64,000 bases of DNA from Maridesulfovibrio sp. (lineage in GTDB: Bacteria > Desulfobacterota > Desulfovibrionia > Desulfovibrionales > Desulfovibrionaceae): positions 2,954,122 to 3,018,121 of the forward strand of contig NZ_OY780933.1 of the NCBI RefSeq assembly GCF_963676065.1, in the 5' to 3' direction. Shown here piece by piece: positions 9,618 to 18,463 of the stretch. Each line of letters opens with the position of its first letter. The stretch's first letter is position 1. The notes under the pieces are model-generated. The model was not told the origin of the DNA and did not search any database. It saw only the letters and a list, made by a program, of their open reading frames with translations. Position numbers and translations under genes: made by a program.

Positions 9618-10337
9618 ATGAGAAAGATAGCAGATTTTTTTAAAAGAAGAAGCGGAAACTGGAACAGCGTCGCGAGCATGACTGTGCATCAATTTGCAGA
9701 ATCTCTTGGTAATGCGATTGATGCCAAGGATCATTACACATGCTCACATTCTGAAGAGGTGGCGGTTGTCGCACAGGCTTTGGGTGTGCAGCTAGGCTTG
9801 TGCAAGCATGAGTGTGAATTGCTGCATATAGCCGGTCATCTGCACGATATCGGTAAAATAGGTTTACCTGATGCAATTTTGAAGAAAACGGGCCGGCTGA
9901 CTGAGGAAGAATATGAAATAGTAAAACAGCATCCGGCAATTGGAGCGGATATTGTTAAACCTGTGGCCTCTGTTGCCGGGCTGGACCGGATCACAGGTAT
10001 AATTCTACATCATCACGAAAGATATGACGGCGGAGGGTATCCGCATGGACTTAAGGGAGATGACATTCCGTTCGGCGCAAGAGTTATAGCGGTGGCTGAT
10101 ACTTTGTCCGCCATGGCCAGTAACCGTCCTTACAGGAACGCAATCGAGTTCAGCAGAATCATTGAGGAAATAGAATCCTGCTCCGGCAGTCAATTTGATC
10201 CACTTATTGTCTCGGAATTCTTGAAAATTTCAGATAAAATCCATGATTATTTTGTCGCTGGTAACGAACCTTGTGAAGAATCTTATGAGCCTCAAAGTTT
10301 TGGAATGGCGCAGCATATTTCAGCAGTTAATCAATAA
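9618..10337 (+). CDS. HD-GYP domain protein, probable cyclic-di-GMP phosphodiesterase
   Basis: 239 residues from ATG 9618; a TTG 25 codons earlier is possible but lacks support. The HD-GYP domain fills most of the protein: HSEEVAVVAQ, the HDIGKIGLPDAIL motif (about residues 78-90), HHERYDGGGYPHGLKGDDIP (about 135-154) and ARVIAVADTLSAM. The HDxGK, HHE and GYP residues needed for metal binding and c-di-GMP hydrolysis are all present, so it is probably active. It has no receiver or sensor domain, so control must come from a partner or expression. It ends inside the convergent ABC permease gene (7-nt overlap, 10331-10337). Confidence 0.88.
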   Translation: MRKIADFFKRRSGNWNSVASMTVHQFAESLGNAIDAKDHYTCSHSEEVAVVAQALGVQLGLCKHECELLHIAGHLHDIGKIGLPDAILKKTGRLTEEEYEIVKQHPAIGADIVKPVASVAGLDRITGIILHHHERYDGGGYPHGLKGDDIPFGARVIAVADTLSAMASNRPYRNAIEFSRIIEEIESCSGSQFDPLIVSEFLKISDKIHDYFVAGNEPCEESYEPQSFGMAQHISAVNQ

Positions 10338-11221
10338 TGGCGTTTATGGTTATTTAATTTTTTCTCAAGTTCTCGCACTGCCAGTGAGCAAGGGAAGGTA
10401 AGGATGAAGTACATTACAATAACCAGAGACCATATTTCAAAAGTACGGTATGTAGCGGACATTAATTCCTGACCGGCAAAAGTGAGTTCCTGAATAGATA
10501 TTACTGAAACTATTGACGAGTCTTTGATGGTCGAAATAAATTGTCCTGCAAGAGGCGGCAGTGAGTTGGAAAAAGCCTGCGGTAGAATAATATGGATCAG
10601 CTGCTGCCGTCTTGTGAGGCCAAGGGCTGCTGAAGCTTCCCATTGCTCCCGGTCAATTGATTCGATACCTGCGCGTATAATTTCTGTGATATAGGCGCCC
10701 TCAAAAAGGGCCATGGTAAGAACCCCTGAAAGAAATGCGGGCAGCTGTTCCACGGGGCCGAACAATATCGAGATTATGGGAGAATTACTGGCATCCAGTG
10801 AATATGACAGCTCGGTAATCCCGGTGGCCTGCATTATCTGGTCGCCGAGAAAAAAGTAGAAGATAAAGATCAGCACCAGCGGAGGAAGGTTCCGCACCAA
10901 TCCCACGTAACTACCGGAAATCATCCGCAGTAGAGGGCGAGGGCTGATCCTCCATATTCCCATGACTGTCCCGGTCAGCAGGGCCAGCAGAATAGACCAG
11001 ATGGAAAGACGCAGTGTGACCAGCAGGCCACGGGTAAGCATCCCCGCCTGCCAGTCCCCGGAAGAAGGATCGAAGCGAATGATATAACCGGGTATTACGG
11101 ACCAGTTCCAGTTATAATTCAGGCCATGTGCCAGATGCCGGAAAATTAAAATAACTCCTCCCATGATGCAGGCCAGTACCAGCGCATCACGGGAGGAGAT
11201 TCTTTTGGGTGAATCAAACAT
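10331..11221 (-). CDS. Polar amino acid ABC transporter permease (HisM/GlnP type)
   Basis: 296 residues with an N-terminal helix and about five further membrane helices. The His/Glu/Gln/Arg/opine 3-TM signature is clear: LVTLRLSIWSILLALLTGTVMGIWR near residues 85-110 and the ATPase-docking EAA loop EASAALGLTRRQQLIHIILPQAF (about 195-218). It would import a polar amino acid with the adjoining binding protein and second permease. Gene order on this strand is permease, binding protein, this permease. The gap to the binding protein is 7 nt, so one operon. The stop overlaps the convergent HD-GYP gene. Confidence 0.9.
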   Translation of the reverse strand: MFDSPKRISSRDALVLACIMGGVILIFRHLAHGLNYNWNWSVIPGYIIRFDPSSGDWQAGMLTRGLLVTLRLSIWSILLALLTGTVMGIWRISPRPLLRMISGSYVGLVRNLPPLVLIFIFYFFLGDQIMQATGITELSYSLDASNSPIISILFGPVEQLPAFLSGVLTMALFEGAYITEIIRAGIESIDREQWEASAALGLTRRQQLIHIILPQAFSNSLPPLAGQFISTIKDSSIVSVISIQELTFAGQELMSATYRTFEIWSLVIVMYFILTFPCSLAVRELEKKLNNHKRHY

Positions 11222-11228
11222 TTAAGGA

Positions 11229-12062
11229 CTATTCTACCTGTGATTTCCATTCATCGGTTTTAAACCAGTAATTGTAGCGTGCTTCGAGCCAGCCTTCGGA
11301 ATTGCAGACTCTTATCCAGTTGTTCAGGTAGTTCAGGAAATCAGGATCTCCCTTTCGTACTGCAAAACCGATCGGTTCACTGGTAAAATCGGCCTGAAGG
11401 GGCAGATAGAGTTTACCGGGATATCTTTTGACCAGATTCTCCGGTAGCGGGTTAGAGGCGACAAGGCAGGCTGCTTTGCCGTTAAGCAGTTCTTGAATGG
11501 AGGCTGCTTCGTCATTGAATTTAAGTATTTTGGCTTTAGTGAGAAAGTTTTTCGCTGCCTTTTCCGCTGTGGTGCCGAGGCGTACGGAAACGCGGGTATT
11601 GGCATTATTGAAATCGGCGAGGGATGATTTGTCCGCGGCAACATCTTTGTTAGCAACAATGGACATGCCGCTGAATTCATACGGATCGGAAAAATTGACC
11701 TTCAGGTTACGTTTTGGGGTGATGCCCATGCCGCCGATAATAATATCGAATTTTCCGGTCAGCAGAGCAGGGATGATGCCATCCCATTTGGTGGGGATAA
11801 AACGGATTTTTACACCCATGTCCGAGGCAAGACGTTTGGCTACATCAATTTCAAAACCAATGAATTTACCATTTTTATCTTTCATGGCCCATGGCTTGAA
11901 AGTAGAAAATCCAACTCTGAGGCTTTTGCGTTTAATCACTTGTTCAAGAGCACTGTCCTTTGCAAGAGATTGTCTTGCATCTCCAGCCCATACAGCTGAC
12001 GAAAGGCCCATAATAAGGAGCACAGTGGTAATGCCCACGCTGACGGTTTTCCATAAGGTCAT
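11229..12062 (-). CDS. Amino acid ABC transporter substrate-binding protein
   Basis: 277 residues from ATG 12062, selected because GGAGGA is at 12067-12072; the open frame extends upstream to 12191 but into the permease gene. A signal peptide covers residues 1-25 (cleavage after VWAG). It is a family-3 periplasmic binding protein (SBP_bac_3): LRVGFSTFKPWAMKDKNGKF, FEIDVAKRLASDMGV, WDGIIPALLTGKFDIIIGGM and RVSVRLGTTAEK are typical. The ligand is likely a polar amino acid; sequence alone does not say which. It sits between the two permease genes. Confidence 0.92.
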   Translation of the reverse strand: MTLWKTVSVGITTVLLIMGLSSAVWAGDARQSLAKDSALEQVIKRKSLRVGFSTFKPWAMKDKNGKFIGFEIDVAKRLASDMGVKIRFIPTKWDGIIPALLTGKFDIIIGGMGITPKRNLKVNFSDPYEFSGMSIVANKDVAADKSSLADFNNANTRVSVRLGTTAEKAAKNFLTKAKILKFNDEAASIQELLNGKAACLVASNPLPENLVKRYPGKLYLPLQADFTSEPIGFAVRKGDPDFLNYLNNWIRVCNSEGWLEARYNYWFKTDEWKSQVE

Positions 12063-12090
12063 TTTTTCCTCCGGAATGTTTAGTCGGTTG

Positions 12091-12903
12091 TTACCATTCG
12101 CTTTTGAATTTTCGTGCCGCGTTATCCAACGCCCATGAAAGCAAAAGCGTGATTGAAAGATATATGGCTGCAACAGTAAACCATATTTCAAAAGTTAAAA
12201 AGGTTTCGGAAATTATGGACTGTCCTTGCATGGTTAAGTCGTAGATGGCGACCGTACTGACCAGTGCGGAATCCTTGACCAGCGCGATGGCCTGGCCTGC
12301 CAGCGGCGGAGCGATGCGCGGTACGGCCTGTGGCAGGATGACGTTGTAGTAGGCAAAACGTTTATCTCCGCCAAGACTGAAGGCCGCTTCCCATTGTCCT
12401 TGGTCGATGGAGGTTATCCCGGCCCGGAAAATTTCTGAAGCGTAGGCTCCCTCGAACAGGCTTAGCGCGATGACTGAAGCCCAGAATCCATTAATGCCTA
12501 TGATCGGCGCAATGACAAAATAAATGAAGAAAAGTTGGATCAGCAGAGGAGTATTACGGATAATCTCGAGGTAGACGCGGGCAATGCATTTGGCTGCAAA
12601 GGAGCTGGAAAGGCGCATCAGGGCGGTTCCCAGACCGATTGTAAAGGTCAGCACGAACGCCAATCCTGTAATTTTCAGGGTAACTGCCAACCCCTGCATC
12701 AGAAGGCCGGGGGTGAATTCCCCGTTATTAATGGAGAAAATAAATTTCGGAACCTGAAACCATTGCCAATTATAGCCAAGTGATTCAGTTCCCCGGTATA
12801 GAAAATAGCAGAAACCGCCGACAATCACACAGAAGATCAGGGAGTCGAAAAGGAATATTCTTTTATCCTCGGGCGTTATTCGCTGGCCGTAAGTATTAAA
12901 CAT
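12091..12903 (-). CDS. Polar amino acid ABC transporter permease (HisQ/GlnP type)
   Basis: 270 residues. The N-terminal segment and overall layout resemble the permease at 10331-11221, so the two probably arose by duplication and form a heterodimer. Features: 3-TM family motif LAVTLKITGLAFVLTFTIGLG (about residues 70-90) and the EAA loop EAAFSLGGDKRFAYYNVILPQA. First gene of the operon: the binding protein follows after 28 nt. No ATP-binding subunit gene occurs next to it, so a shared ATPase elsewhere must drive transport (inference). Confidence 0.9.
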   Translation of the reverse strand: MFNTYGQRITPEDKRIFLFDSLIFCVIVGGFCYFLYRGTESLGYNWQWFQVPKFIFSINNGEFTPGLLMQGLAVTLKITGLAFVLTFTIGLGTALMRLSSSFAAKCIARVYLEIIRNTPLLIQLFFIYFVIAPIIGINGFWASVIALSLFEGAYASEIFRAGITSIDQGQWEAAFSLGGDKRFAYYNVILPQAVPRIAPPLAGQAIALVKDSALVSTVAIYDLTMQGQSIISETFLTFEIWFTVAAIYLSITLLLSWALDNAARKFKSEW

Positions 12904-13007
12904 AATACCTGACTACTATGAAATTAAATACAAATCTAGCTGGTAATTAGATAACGCAGGTCAATGACAATTTGGATGAATTGCTGGTGTTTTTTTACTA
13001 TGAACAG

Positions 13008-13048
13008 AAAAAATCCCTCTCAATTCTTAAAATTGAGAGGGATTTTTT
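13008..13048. terminator. Terminator downstream of gap
   Basis: Near-perfect palindrome AAAAAATCCCTCTCAATT / AATTGAGAGGGATTTTTT. It lies 20 nt after the gap stop on the minus strand. The A- and T-runs on both sides let it work in either direction. Confidence 0.88.
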
Positions 13049-13068
13049 GATTGCAATGGGAGTGCTGG

Positions 13069-14055
13069 TTAGATCATTCCGGCTACTTTGGTCATTAGGC
13101 GGACAAGTTGGTTGGTGAAGCTTGCTTCATTGTCATACCAGATGATTAGTTTGAGCATCTTGCCTTCCATGACTTCAGTAAGCGGACCATCCACGACACC
13201 GCCGTGGGTATCACCGAGGTAGTCAGTGGAAACGAGGGGCATTTCAGTATAGCCCATGTGTTCATTGGCCGCTTTGGCGAGCACAGCGTTAACTTCTTCC
13301 TTGGTGGTATTGCGTCCGAGATCGCAGGTAAGGTCCACGAGGGAAACGTTAGGTGTTGGAACGCGGATGGACATGCCGTCCAGTTTTCCTTTCAGTTCCG
13401 GGATGACCATAGTTACCGCTTTTGCGGCTCCTGTGGTGGTCGGTACCATGTTTACAGCACAGGCACGGGCCCGGCGGATATCTTTATGGGAACCGTCCAG
13501 AACTCTCTGGCTCATGGTGTAGGCATGCACAGTTGTCATCAGGCCGCGTTCAAGGCCGAATTCATCATTGATTACTTTGGCAACCGGTGCAAGACAGTTG
13601 GTAGTGCAGGATGCGCCGGAAACAATGTTGTGTTCCGGTTTGATCTCTGCATCGTTTACACCCATGACAACAGTCAGGTCGGCATCAATACCGGGGGAGC
13701 TGATGATAACTTTCTTCGCTCCGCAGGCCAAATGCTTTTCGCAGCTGGCGCGATCACGGAATTTACCTGTGGTTTCCACAACCATTTCGCAGCCGAGGTC
13801 TTTCCAAAGCCATTCGCCCGGAGCGCATCTGGTTACTTTGATCTGTTTACCGTCGATGGTAAAACCTTCATCATTTGCTTCAACATCAGCATGAAAGGTT
13901 CCATGTACGGAATCGTGTTTAAAAAGAAGGGCTAGGTCTTCATTCGATGCTCTTGCGTTAATAGCTACCAGATCGAAATCTTTACTATTATGAATCAGAC
14001 GGACAAGGTAGCGCCCGATTCTTCCAAACCCATTAATACCAACTTTTACAGCCAT
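13069..14055 (-). CDS. gap: Glyceraldehyde-3-phosphate dehydrogenase, type I
   Basis: 328 residues, the usual length. It oxidises glyceraldehyde-3-phosphate to 1,3-bisphosphoglycerate with NAD(P)+. The Rossmann motif VGINGFGRIGRYLVR is at residues 4-18. The catalytic Cys lies in SGASCTTNCLAP (about 147-158), and the substrate-binding HAYTMSQRVLDGSHKDIRRAR loop follows around 173-193. A second glycolytic gene, fba, lies upstream on the same strand, 234 nt away, and pgk and tpiA lie at 37-39 kb. There is no sign of truncation. Confidence 0.95.
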   Translation of the reverse strand: MAVKVGINGFGRIGRYLVRLIHNSKDFDLVAINARASNEDLALLFKHDSVHGTFHADVEANDEGFTIDGKQIKVTRCAPGEWLWKDLGCEMVVETTGKFRDRASCEKHLACGAKKVIISSPGIDADLTVVMGVNDAEIKPEHNIVSGASCTTNCLAPVAKVINDEFGLERGLMTTVHAYTMSQRVLDGSHKDIRRARACAVNMVPTTTGAAKAVTMVIPELKGKLDGMSIRVPTPNVSLVDLTCDLGRNTTKEEVNAVLAKAANEHMGYTEMPLVSTDYLGDTHGGVVDGPLTEVMEGKMLKLIIWYDNEASFTNQLVRLMTKVAGMI

Positions 14056-14254
14056 TACTTGTTTTCTCCTTATTCTGTCTCCTTTTCCTGAATGATAGAA
14101 ACGGTTTTTCTGCCAGTTTCGTCAAATTCAGCAAAAAGGCGGCGGAACACTGAACAGCCGCTATTTTCCCTGGTGCGGCAATGTTCCTTATCCGTAGACA
14201 TGCTTCCCTTTGGTATCTTAGTTATTAAGATACGGGTCCCTGGTTTATTTTATT

Positions 14255-14284
14255 ACAGGCCGTTTTTCCCTGGAAACGGCCTGT
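14255..14284 (-). terminator. Hairpin after fba, possible terminator
   Basis: ACAGGCCGTTT at 14255-14265 and AAACGGCCTGT at 14274-14284 form a strong stem with a CCCTGG-containing loop, 5 nt past the fba stop. The following run on the minus strand is AATAAAATAAA, not a T-run, so factor-independent stopping is uncertain; it may instead protect the 3' end. Confidence 0.45.
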
Positions 14285-14289
14285 AAAAA

Positions 14290-15213
14290 TTATGCTTTGT
14301 TGGAGCAGCCCAGCACATTGATGATCTTGTGACGGACCATTTCCTTAACTGCCTTGCGAGATTCGCCCAGATAGCCTCTGGGATCGAAAACGGTGGGGTT
14401 CTCTGCCATAAACTTGCGGATAACTGCGGTCATAGCGAGACGGATATCGGTGTCGATATTGATTTTGCAGACTGCTTTGGATGCGGCCTTGCGCAGCAGG
14501 TCTTCAGGAACTCCCTTTGCGCCGGCGATATCTCCGCCGAATTCGTTAGCCATGGCTACGAATTCAGGAACAACGCTTGATGCGCCGTGCAGTACGATGG
14601 GGTAGTTCGGCATCATGGAAGCAATTTTATCGAGACGGTCAAAGTCCAGTTTTGCTTCGCCTGTGAATTTGTATGCGCCGTGGCTGGTTCCGATAGCTAT
14701 GGCAAGTGAGTCGCAGCCTGTGCGTTCTACGAATTCAACAGCTTCATCAGGATCAGTATAAATAGTTTTTTCGGAAACAACATCTTCTTCTACACCGGCG
14801 AGGCGTCCCAGTTCTGCTTCTACCCAGACACCTTTATCATGCGCGTATTCAACTACTTTGCGGGTTTCAGCTATATTTTCATCAAAAGGAAGATGTGAAC
14901 CGTCGATCATTACGGATGTGAATCCACCGTCGATTACTTCTTTGCAGATCTCAAAGTTTGCGCCGTGATCGAGATGCAGTACAACCGGAAGGTCACTTTC
15001 CTGTAATGCGGCCTCCATCAGTTTGGTAATGTAACCGAGTCCTGCGTATTTTTTGGCACCGGCGGAAACCTGAAGGATGAGGGGAGCGTTCTCCTCGCAG
15101 CCCGCTTCCATGATTCCCTGTATGATTTCCATATTGTTCACGTTAAACGCGCCAATGGCATAGCCGCCGGCATAGGCTCCTTCGAACATTTCCTTGGGCG
15201 AAACTAGTGGCAT
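14290..15213 (-). CDS. fba: Class II fructose-bisphosphate aldolase
   Basis: 307 residues, typical of the shorter class II (Zn-dependent) aldolases. It cleaves fructose-1,6-bisphosphate to dihydroxyacetone phosphate and glyceraldehyde-3-phosphate. Zn ligands are visible: HLDHGAN (about residues 79-85), VEAELGRLAG, GTSHGAYK (about 177-184), and VLHGASSV (about 207-214). The catalytic Asp is in HLDHG. The ATG at 15213 has an AGGAGG site upstream. gap follows 234 nt downstream on the same strand, but the hairpin at 14255-14284 suggests separate transcripts. Confidence 0.94.
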   Translation of the reverse strand: MPLVSPKEMFEGAYAGGYAIGAFNVNNMEIIQGIMEAGCEENAPLILQVSAGAKKYAGLGYITKLMEAALQESDLPVVLHLDHGANFEICKEVIDGGFTSVMIDGSHLPFDENIAETRKVVEYAHDKGVWVEAELGRLAGVEEDVVSEKTIYTDPDEAVEFVERTGCDSLAIAIGTSHGAYKFTGEAKLDFDRLDKIASMMPNYPIVLHGASSVVPEFVAMANEFGGDIAGAKGVPEDLLRKAASKAVCKINIDTDIRLAMTAVIRKFMAENPTVFDPRGYLGESRKAVKEMVRHKIINVLGCSNKA

Positions 15214-15407
15214 TGTAATCCTCCTTAGTGGATAACTATACTTAAATGATGAAGCGGCAGTTCTTCTGAAATTTTTAAAAGGCAGATAAAATCATCCTCT
15301 GCCATACTTCCCTTATTCAGTTTTTATTGCCGCAAATTGGTTCCAAATATATCCTGTATATCCTATCTGTAAACAAAATGTCCACATCCTTTGTAAAAGG
15401 ACATGGA

Positions 15408-16163
15408 CTATACACCTAAATTTTTCTCCAGAGTCGCAATTGCCTCCCTATCGGTGAAATCGAAATGCAACGGAGTCATGGTGATGTGCCCTCGAGTCAG
15501 CAGGTCCCGGTCAGTGCCGGGGCTGATTTTTTCCTTGGGCATTACCCCGTCAAGCCAGTAATATTTATGGCCGCGCGGATCTTCACGTGTTTCATACCAA
15601 TCCTGCCATGATACTCGGGTGTGGCGGCATATTTTCAGTTCACCGGCATTTTTGACCGGGACCGCCGGAAAATTTAAATTGATGACTGTCTTTTCTCCGA
15701 GACTACCCCAGGGAATTTTATTGATCAGTTCAGCACAGTAATCGCCCTGATCTGTTAATTCTTCAGGTTTAAAACTGTCATAGGATACGGACATGGCCGG
15801 ATACCCCATGAGTGCTCCTTCAGTTGCGGCGGATACTGTTCCAGAGTATAAAATGTCCACTCCGACGTTGGCGCCGCTGTTGATTCCGGAAACCACTATG
15901 TCCGGTTTTGTCTCCAGCAATGTGGTCAGGCCGAGTTTTACGCAATCCACCGGAGTGCCGTAGACTCCCAGTCCGGTAAAGCCGTCTTCTTCAAATTTCT
16001 TGACACGAAGGGGGGAAGAGAGCGATACGGCGTGTCCTACAGCGGATTGCTCCGCAACAGGGGCCACAACCTGAACGTTCATGCCGGCTCTTTTCAGACC
16101 ATGATACAGAGCACGCAAGCCAACGGCTTGAATACCGTCATCATTGGTAAGAAGGATGTTCAT
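15408..16163 (-). CDS. surE: 5'/3'-nucleotidase SurE
   Basis: 251 residues, the normal SurE length. It removes phosphate from nucleoside 5'- and 3'-monophosphates and short polyphosphates, acting in the cytoplasm. Metal ligands are in the N-terminal LLTNDDGI motif (Asp 8 and Asp 9), in the AEQSAVGHA loop (Ser near 40) and in VVSGINSGANVG (Asn near 94). The C-terminal dimerisation arm includes RDLLTRGHITMTPL. It stands alone, divergent from the YhaM-like gene, with a 158-nt gap that must hold both promoters. Confidence 0.95.
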   Translation of the reverse strand: MNILLTNDDGIQAVGLRALYHGLKRAGMNVQVVAPVAEQSAVGHAVSLSSPLRVKKFEEDGFTGLGVYGTPVDCVKLGLTTLLETKPDIVVSGINSGANVGVDILYSGTVSAATEGALMGYPAMSVSYDSFKPEELTDQGDYCAELINKIPWGSLGEKTVINLNFPAVPVKNAGELKICRHTRVSWQDWYETREDPRGHKYYWLDGVMPKEKISPGTDRDLLTRGHITMTPLHFDFTDREAIATLEKNLGV

Positions 16164-16321
16164 GAGCTTTCTCCGGTGTTCATTACAAAAATAATTGGAC
16201 AGCCATCCCGTGGGTTGACTATAAATACAAATTTCGGGCAGTTATATAAACGCCCTCGGCAAGTTTTAAAAAATGCATCGCCTGATGGCGAGGTATCAAA
16301 GCAATTCAGGAATAGCAAGAA

Positions 16322-17356
16322 GTGTCGCAAAAATATACATATATTAAAGATCTTATAAACGGAGAGAGAATAAAAGATATATTTCTCATCGCTGATGCAC
16401 AATTGCGTGAATCGAGGAATGGCCCGTTTTGGAATTTGCGTTTGCAGGATAATTCCGGTGCCGTGGAAGCTAAAATATGGAGCCCTTTAAGTCAATCTTT
16501 CCGGTCTCTTGAGGCTGGCATGTTCGTGGTTGCCGGTGGAATGGTCGGTTCGTTTCGTGATAAACCGCAACTCACCGTGGAAGTTCTTGAAGTGCTTGAT
16601 CCTGACCGTGCCGGGCTGGATATTACAGATTTTTTGCCTTCAAGTGCGGAAAAGCCCGAAGACATGATGCAGGAACTTGATTACCTGATAGCTGAACATA
16701 TGGTTCATATTCCATGGAAAAAGTTTTGCCGCAAAGTGCTCAAGGATGAGATAATTTATAGCAAACTCCTGACCGCTACAGGTGCTAAGGCTGTCCACCA
16801 CGCTTATGTGGGCGGATTGCTGGAGCACACATTGTCCGTTGCCAAGTTGTGCATGTCTATCTGCGATAATTATCCTGATGTTGACCGTCAGGTGGTTCTG
16901 GCAGCCGCTATCTTTCATGATCTGGGAAAAGCTTGGGAGCTATCGGGCGGATTGACAAATGATTATACCGATGAAGGGCGTCTACTCGGGCATATTCATA
17001 TAGGCGTAGAAGTTTTAGAGCCTTTTCTGAATAAGTCAAAAGATCTTGACCAAAAGTTAAAGCTTCACTTGAAGCATTTGATTCTTTCTCACCACGGTGA
17101 GTATGAATACGGAGCTCCTAAACGACCTAAGACCCCGGAAGCATTTATTTTACATTTTGCTGACAATATTGACGCAAAAATGAATACAATTTTCGCAGAA
17201 TTAGGTAAATTGGACAGATCGGACAGTAACTGGACACCGTATCAGCGGTTTCTGGACAGATATTTATACAAGGCGGAAAAATCACCTGATAACCCGTCGA
17301 GCAAGTGTGAACTTAAAAAATCGGAGGCTCAATGTTCATTACCTTTGAAGGGATAG
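16322..17356 (+). CDS. OB-fold/HD-domain protein, YhaM-like 3'-5' exoribonuclease family
   Basis: 344 residues from a GTG. An N-terminal OB fold (about residues 5-100, with [20 protein letters not shown]) precedes an HD metal-dependent phosphohydrolase domain (about 150-310): [30 protein letters not shown] and [20 protein letters not shown] hold the metal-binding His/Asp residues. This order matches Bacillus YhaM, a 3'-5' exoribonuclease, and a nuclease role is likely but not shown. The 3' end overlaps tmk by 25 nt, so the two are translationally coupled. Confidence 0.85.
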   Translation: MSQKYTYIKDLINGERIKDIFLIADAQLRESRNGPFWNLRLQDNSGAVEAKIWSPLSQSFRSLEAGMFVVAGGMVGSFRDKPQLTVEVLEVLDPDRAGLDITDFLPSSAEKPEDMMQELDYLIAEHMVHIPWKKFCRKVLKDEIIYSKLLTATGAKAVHHAYVGGLLEHTLSVAKLCMSICDNYPDVDRQVVLAAAIFHDLGKAWELSGGLTNDYTDEGRLLGHIHIGVEVLEPFLNKSKDLDQKLKLHLKHLILSHHGEYEYGAPKRPKTPEAFILHFADNIDAKMNTIFAELGKLDRSDSNWTPYQRFLDRYLYKAEKSPDNPSSKCELKKSEAQCSLPLKG

Positions 17357-17970
17357 AAGGAACCGGTAAAACTACACAGATCAAAATGCTTACCGCTTTT
17401 CTTGAAGAATCCGGTCATGAAGTGCAGGTTACACTTGAGCCGGGGGGCAGCCGTATCGGTACGGAATTACGTAAGATTCTTCTTAATATGGATAGTACGG
17501 ATATAACAGGAGAGTGTGAGCTCTTTCTGTATCTTGCCGATCGGGCCCAGCATGTGGGACAGGTTATAAAACCGGCGATAGATGCTGGTAAGATTATCAT
17601 ATCTGACCGATTTGCCGATTCTACTATAGTTTATCAGGGGTATGGTCGCGGTCTTGACCCCAAACTGCTGCGGGAATTGAACGATGTAGCTGTTTCCGGA
17701 AATTGGCCGGACTTGACGATCCTGCTCGATATAGATCCGGAAATTGGTCTTAAACGGGCCATGACCCGCAATCTGCAGGAAAATAAAATGCAGGAAGAAG
17801 GGCGATTTGAAGCTGAATCTCTTGAATTCCACAGTCTTGTCCGTGAAGGTTATCTGACTTGGGCTGCTCTTAATAATGATAGAATCGTAGTGATTGATGC
17901 CGATCAGACTCCTGATGAGATCTTTGCGGAAATTAAAAAGACGGTTTTGGAGCGTTTGGCGAAAATCTGA
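17332..17970 (+). CDS. tmk: Thymidylate kinase
   Basis: 212 residues. It phosphorylates dTMP to dTDP. P-loop [10 protein letters not shown] is at residues 6-15; the DR(F/Y) motif is in [18 protein letters not shown] (about 89-106), and a lid-like [15 protein letters not shown] segment lies near residues 143-157. An Arg/Gly arrangement in the P-loop (TGKT) with basic lid residues fits the bacterial type. GGAGG precedes the ATG at 17323-17327, inside the upstream gene. A terminator follows at 18006-18034, closing the two-gene operon. Confidence 0.95.
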   Translation: MFITFEGIEGTGKTTQIKMLTAFLEESGHEVQVTLEPGGSRIGTELRKILLNMDSTDITGECELFLYLADRAQHVGQVIKPAIDAGKIIISDRFADSTIVYQGYGRGLDPKLLRELNDVAVSGNWPDLTILLDIDPEIGLKRAMTRNLQENKMQEEGRFEAESLEFHSLVREGYLTWAALNNDRIVVIDADQTPDEIFAEIKKTVLERLAKI

Positions 17971-18005
17971 TTTTAAGTTTTCTCTTATCGATATTTGTTA
18001 TTAAT

Positions 18006-18034
18006 AACGCAGTCTTAATGGCTGCGTTTTTTTT
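18006..18034 (+). terminator. Rho-independent terminator after tmk
   Basis: AACGCAG (18006-18012) pairs with CTGCGTT (18022-18028) and is followed by eight consecutive T counting from the stem end. Confidence 0.88.
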
Positions 18035-18463
18035 GGCAGCAAAGATGTGTTATTTTTTTTAATTTAATGTGAATAGTGTAGTTGTTATTGTGAACGCTGA
18101 TTTTAGCTAATACTATTTACTTTTTTTGTTTTTATACGCCTAAGAGTGCACGTATTTAAAAAAAGTAATATTATGTGTTATTTTTATCTATAATTCGACA
18201 AAATTCGTATCTAAAACAATAATCTGCCATTAAGGGTTGACGCTGTAATAGTAAAATGATTTAAGAGTAATTAGAATTTTCAATACATTAGCGTTCGAAT
18301 GAAGGACAAAATCAGAGTGATACTGTCTGAAATTGAATGTTGATGGAGAATAAAATTAGTACGCATTGCGGTTTGGGGGCGGATATGTTTCTACCTTTGG
18401 ATTGAAGACCGCGATGTCAGAGGGGTAACCCCACTGATCTTTAATTAGAGGATGGAGGTTTTT
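18035..18463 (+). promoter_or_regulatory. Hydrogenase promoter region and structured 5' leader
   Basis: This gene-free stretch is very AT-rich up to about 18350, then becomes GC-richer and structured just before hynB. A possible -35 TTGACG at 18237-18242 and -10 TTTAAG at 18260-18265 are 17 nt apart (weak match). Two stems are visible in the leader. TTGCGGTTT at 18366-18374 pairs with AGACCGCGA-type sequence at 18405-18414. A second stem at 18417-18437 has TCAG/CTGA, an A-A mismatch, then GGGG-TAA-CCCC. The ribosome binding site GGAGG is at 18454-18458. I see no known riboswitch consensus. Confidence 0.45.

Noticed and set aside
14092..14286. A 64-codon open frame between gap and fba
   Set aside because: No ribosome binding site, an odd composition, and it covers hairpins that belong to the neighbouring genes.
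18366..18414. Purine-type riboswitch before hynB
   Set aside because: A GTTTCTACC string resembles part of the purine riboswitch core, but the second and third helices and the kissing loops are missing, and hydrogenase is an unlikely target.
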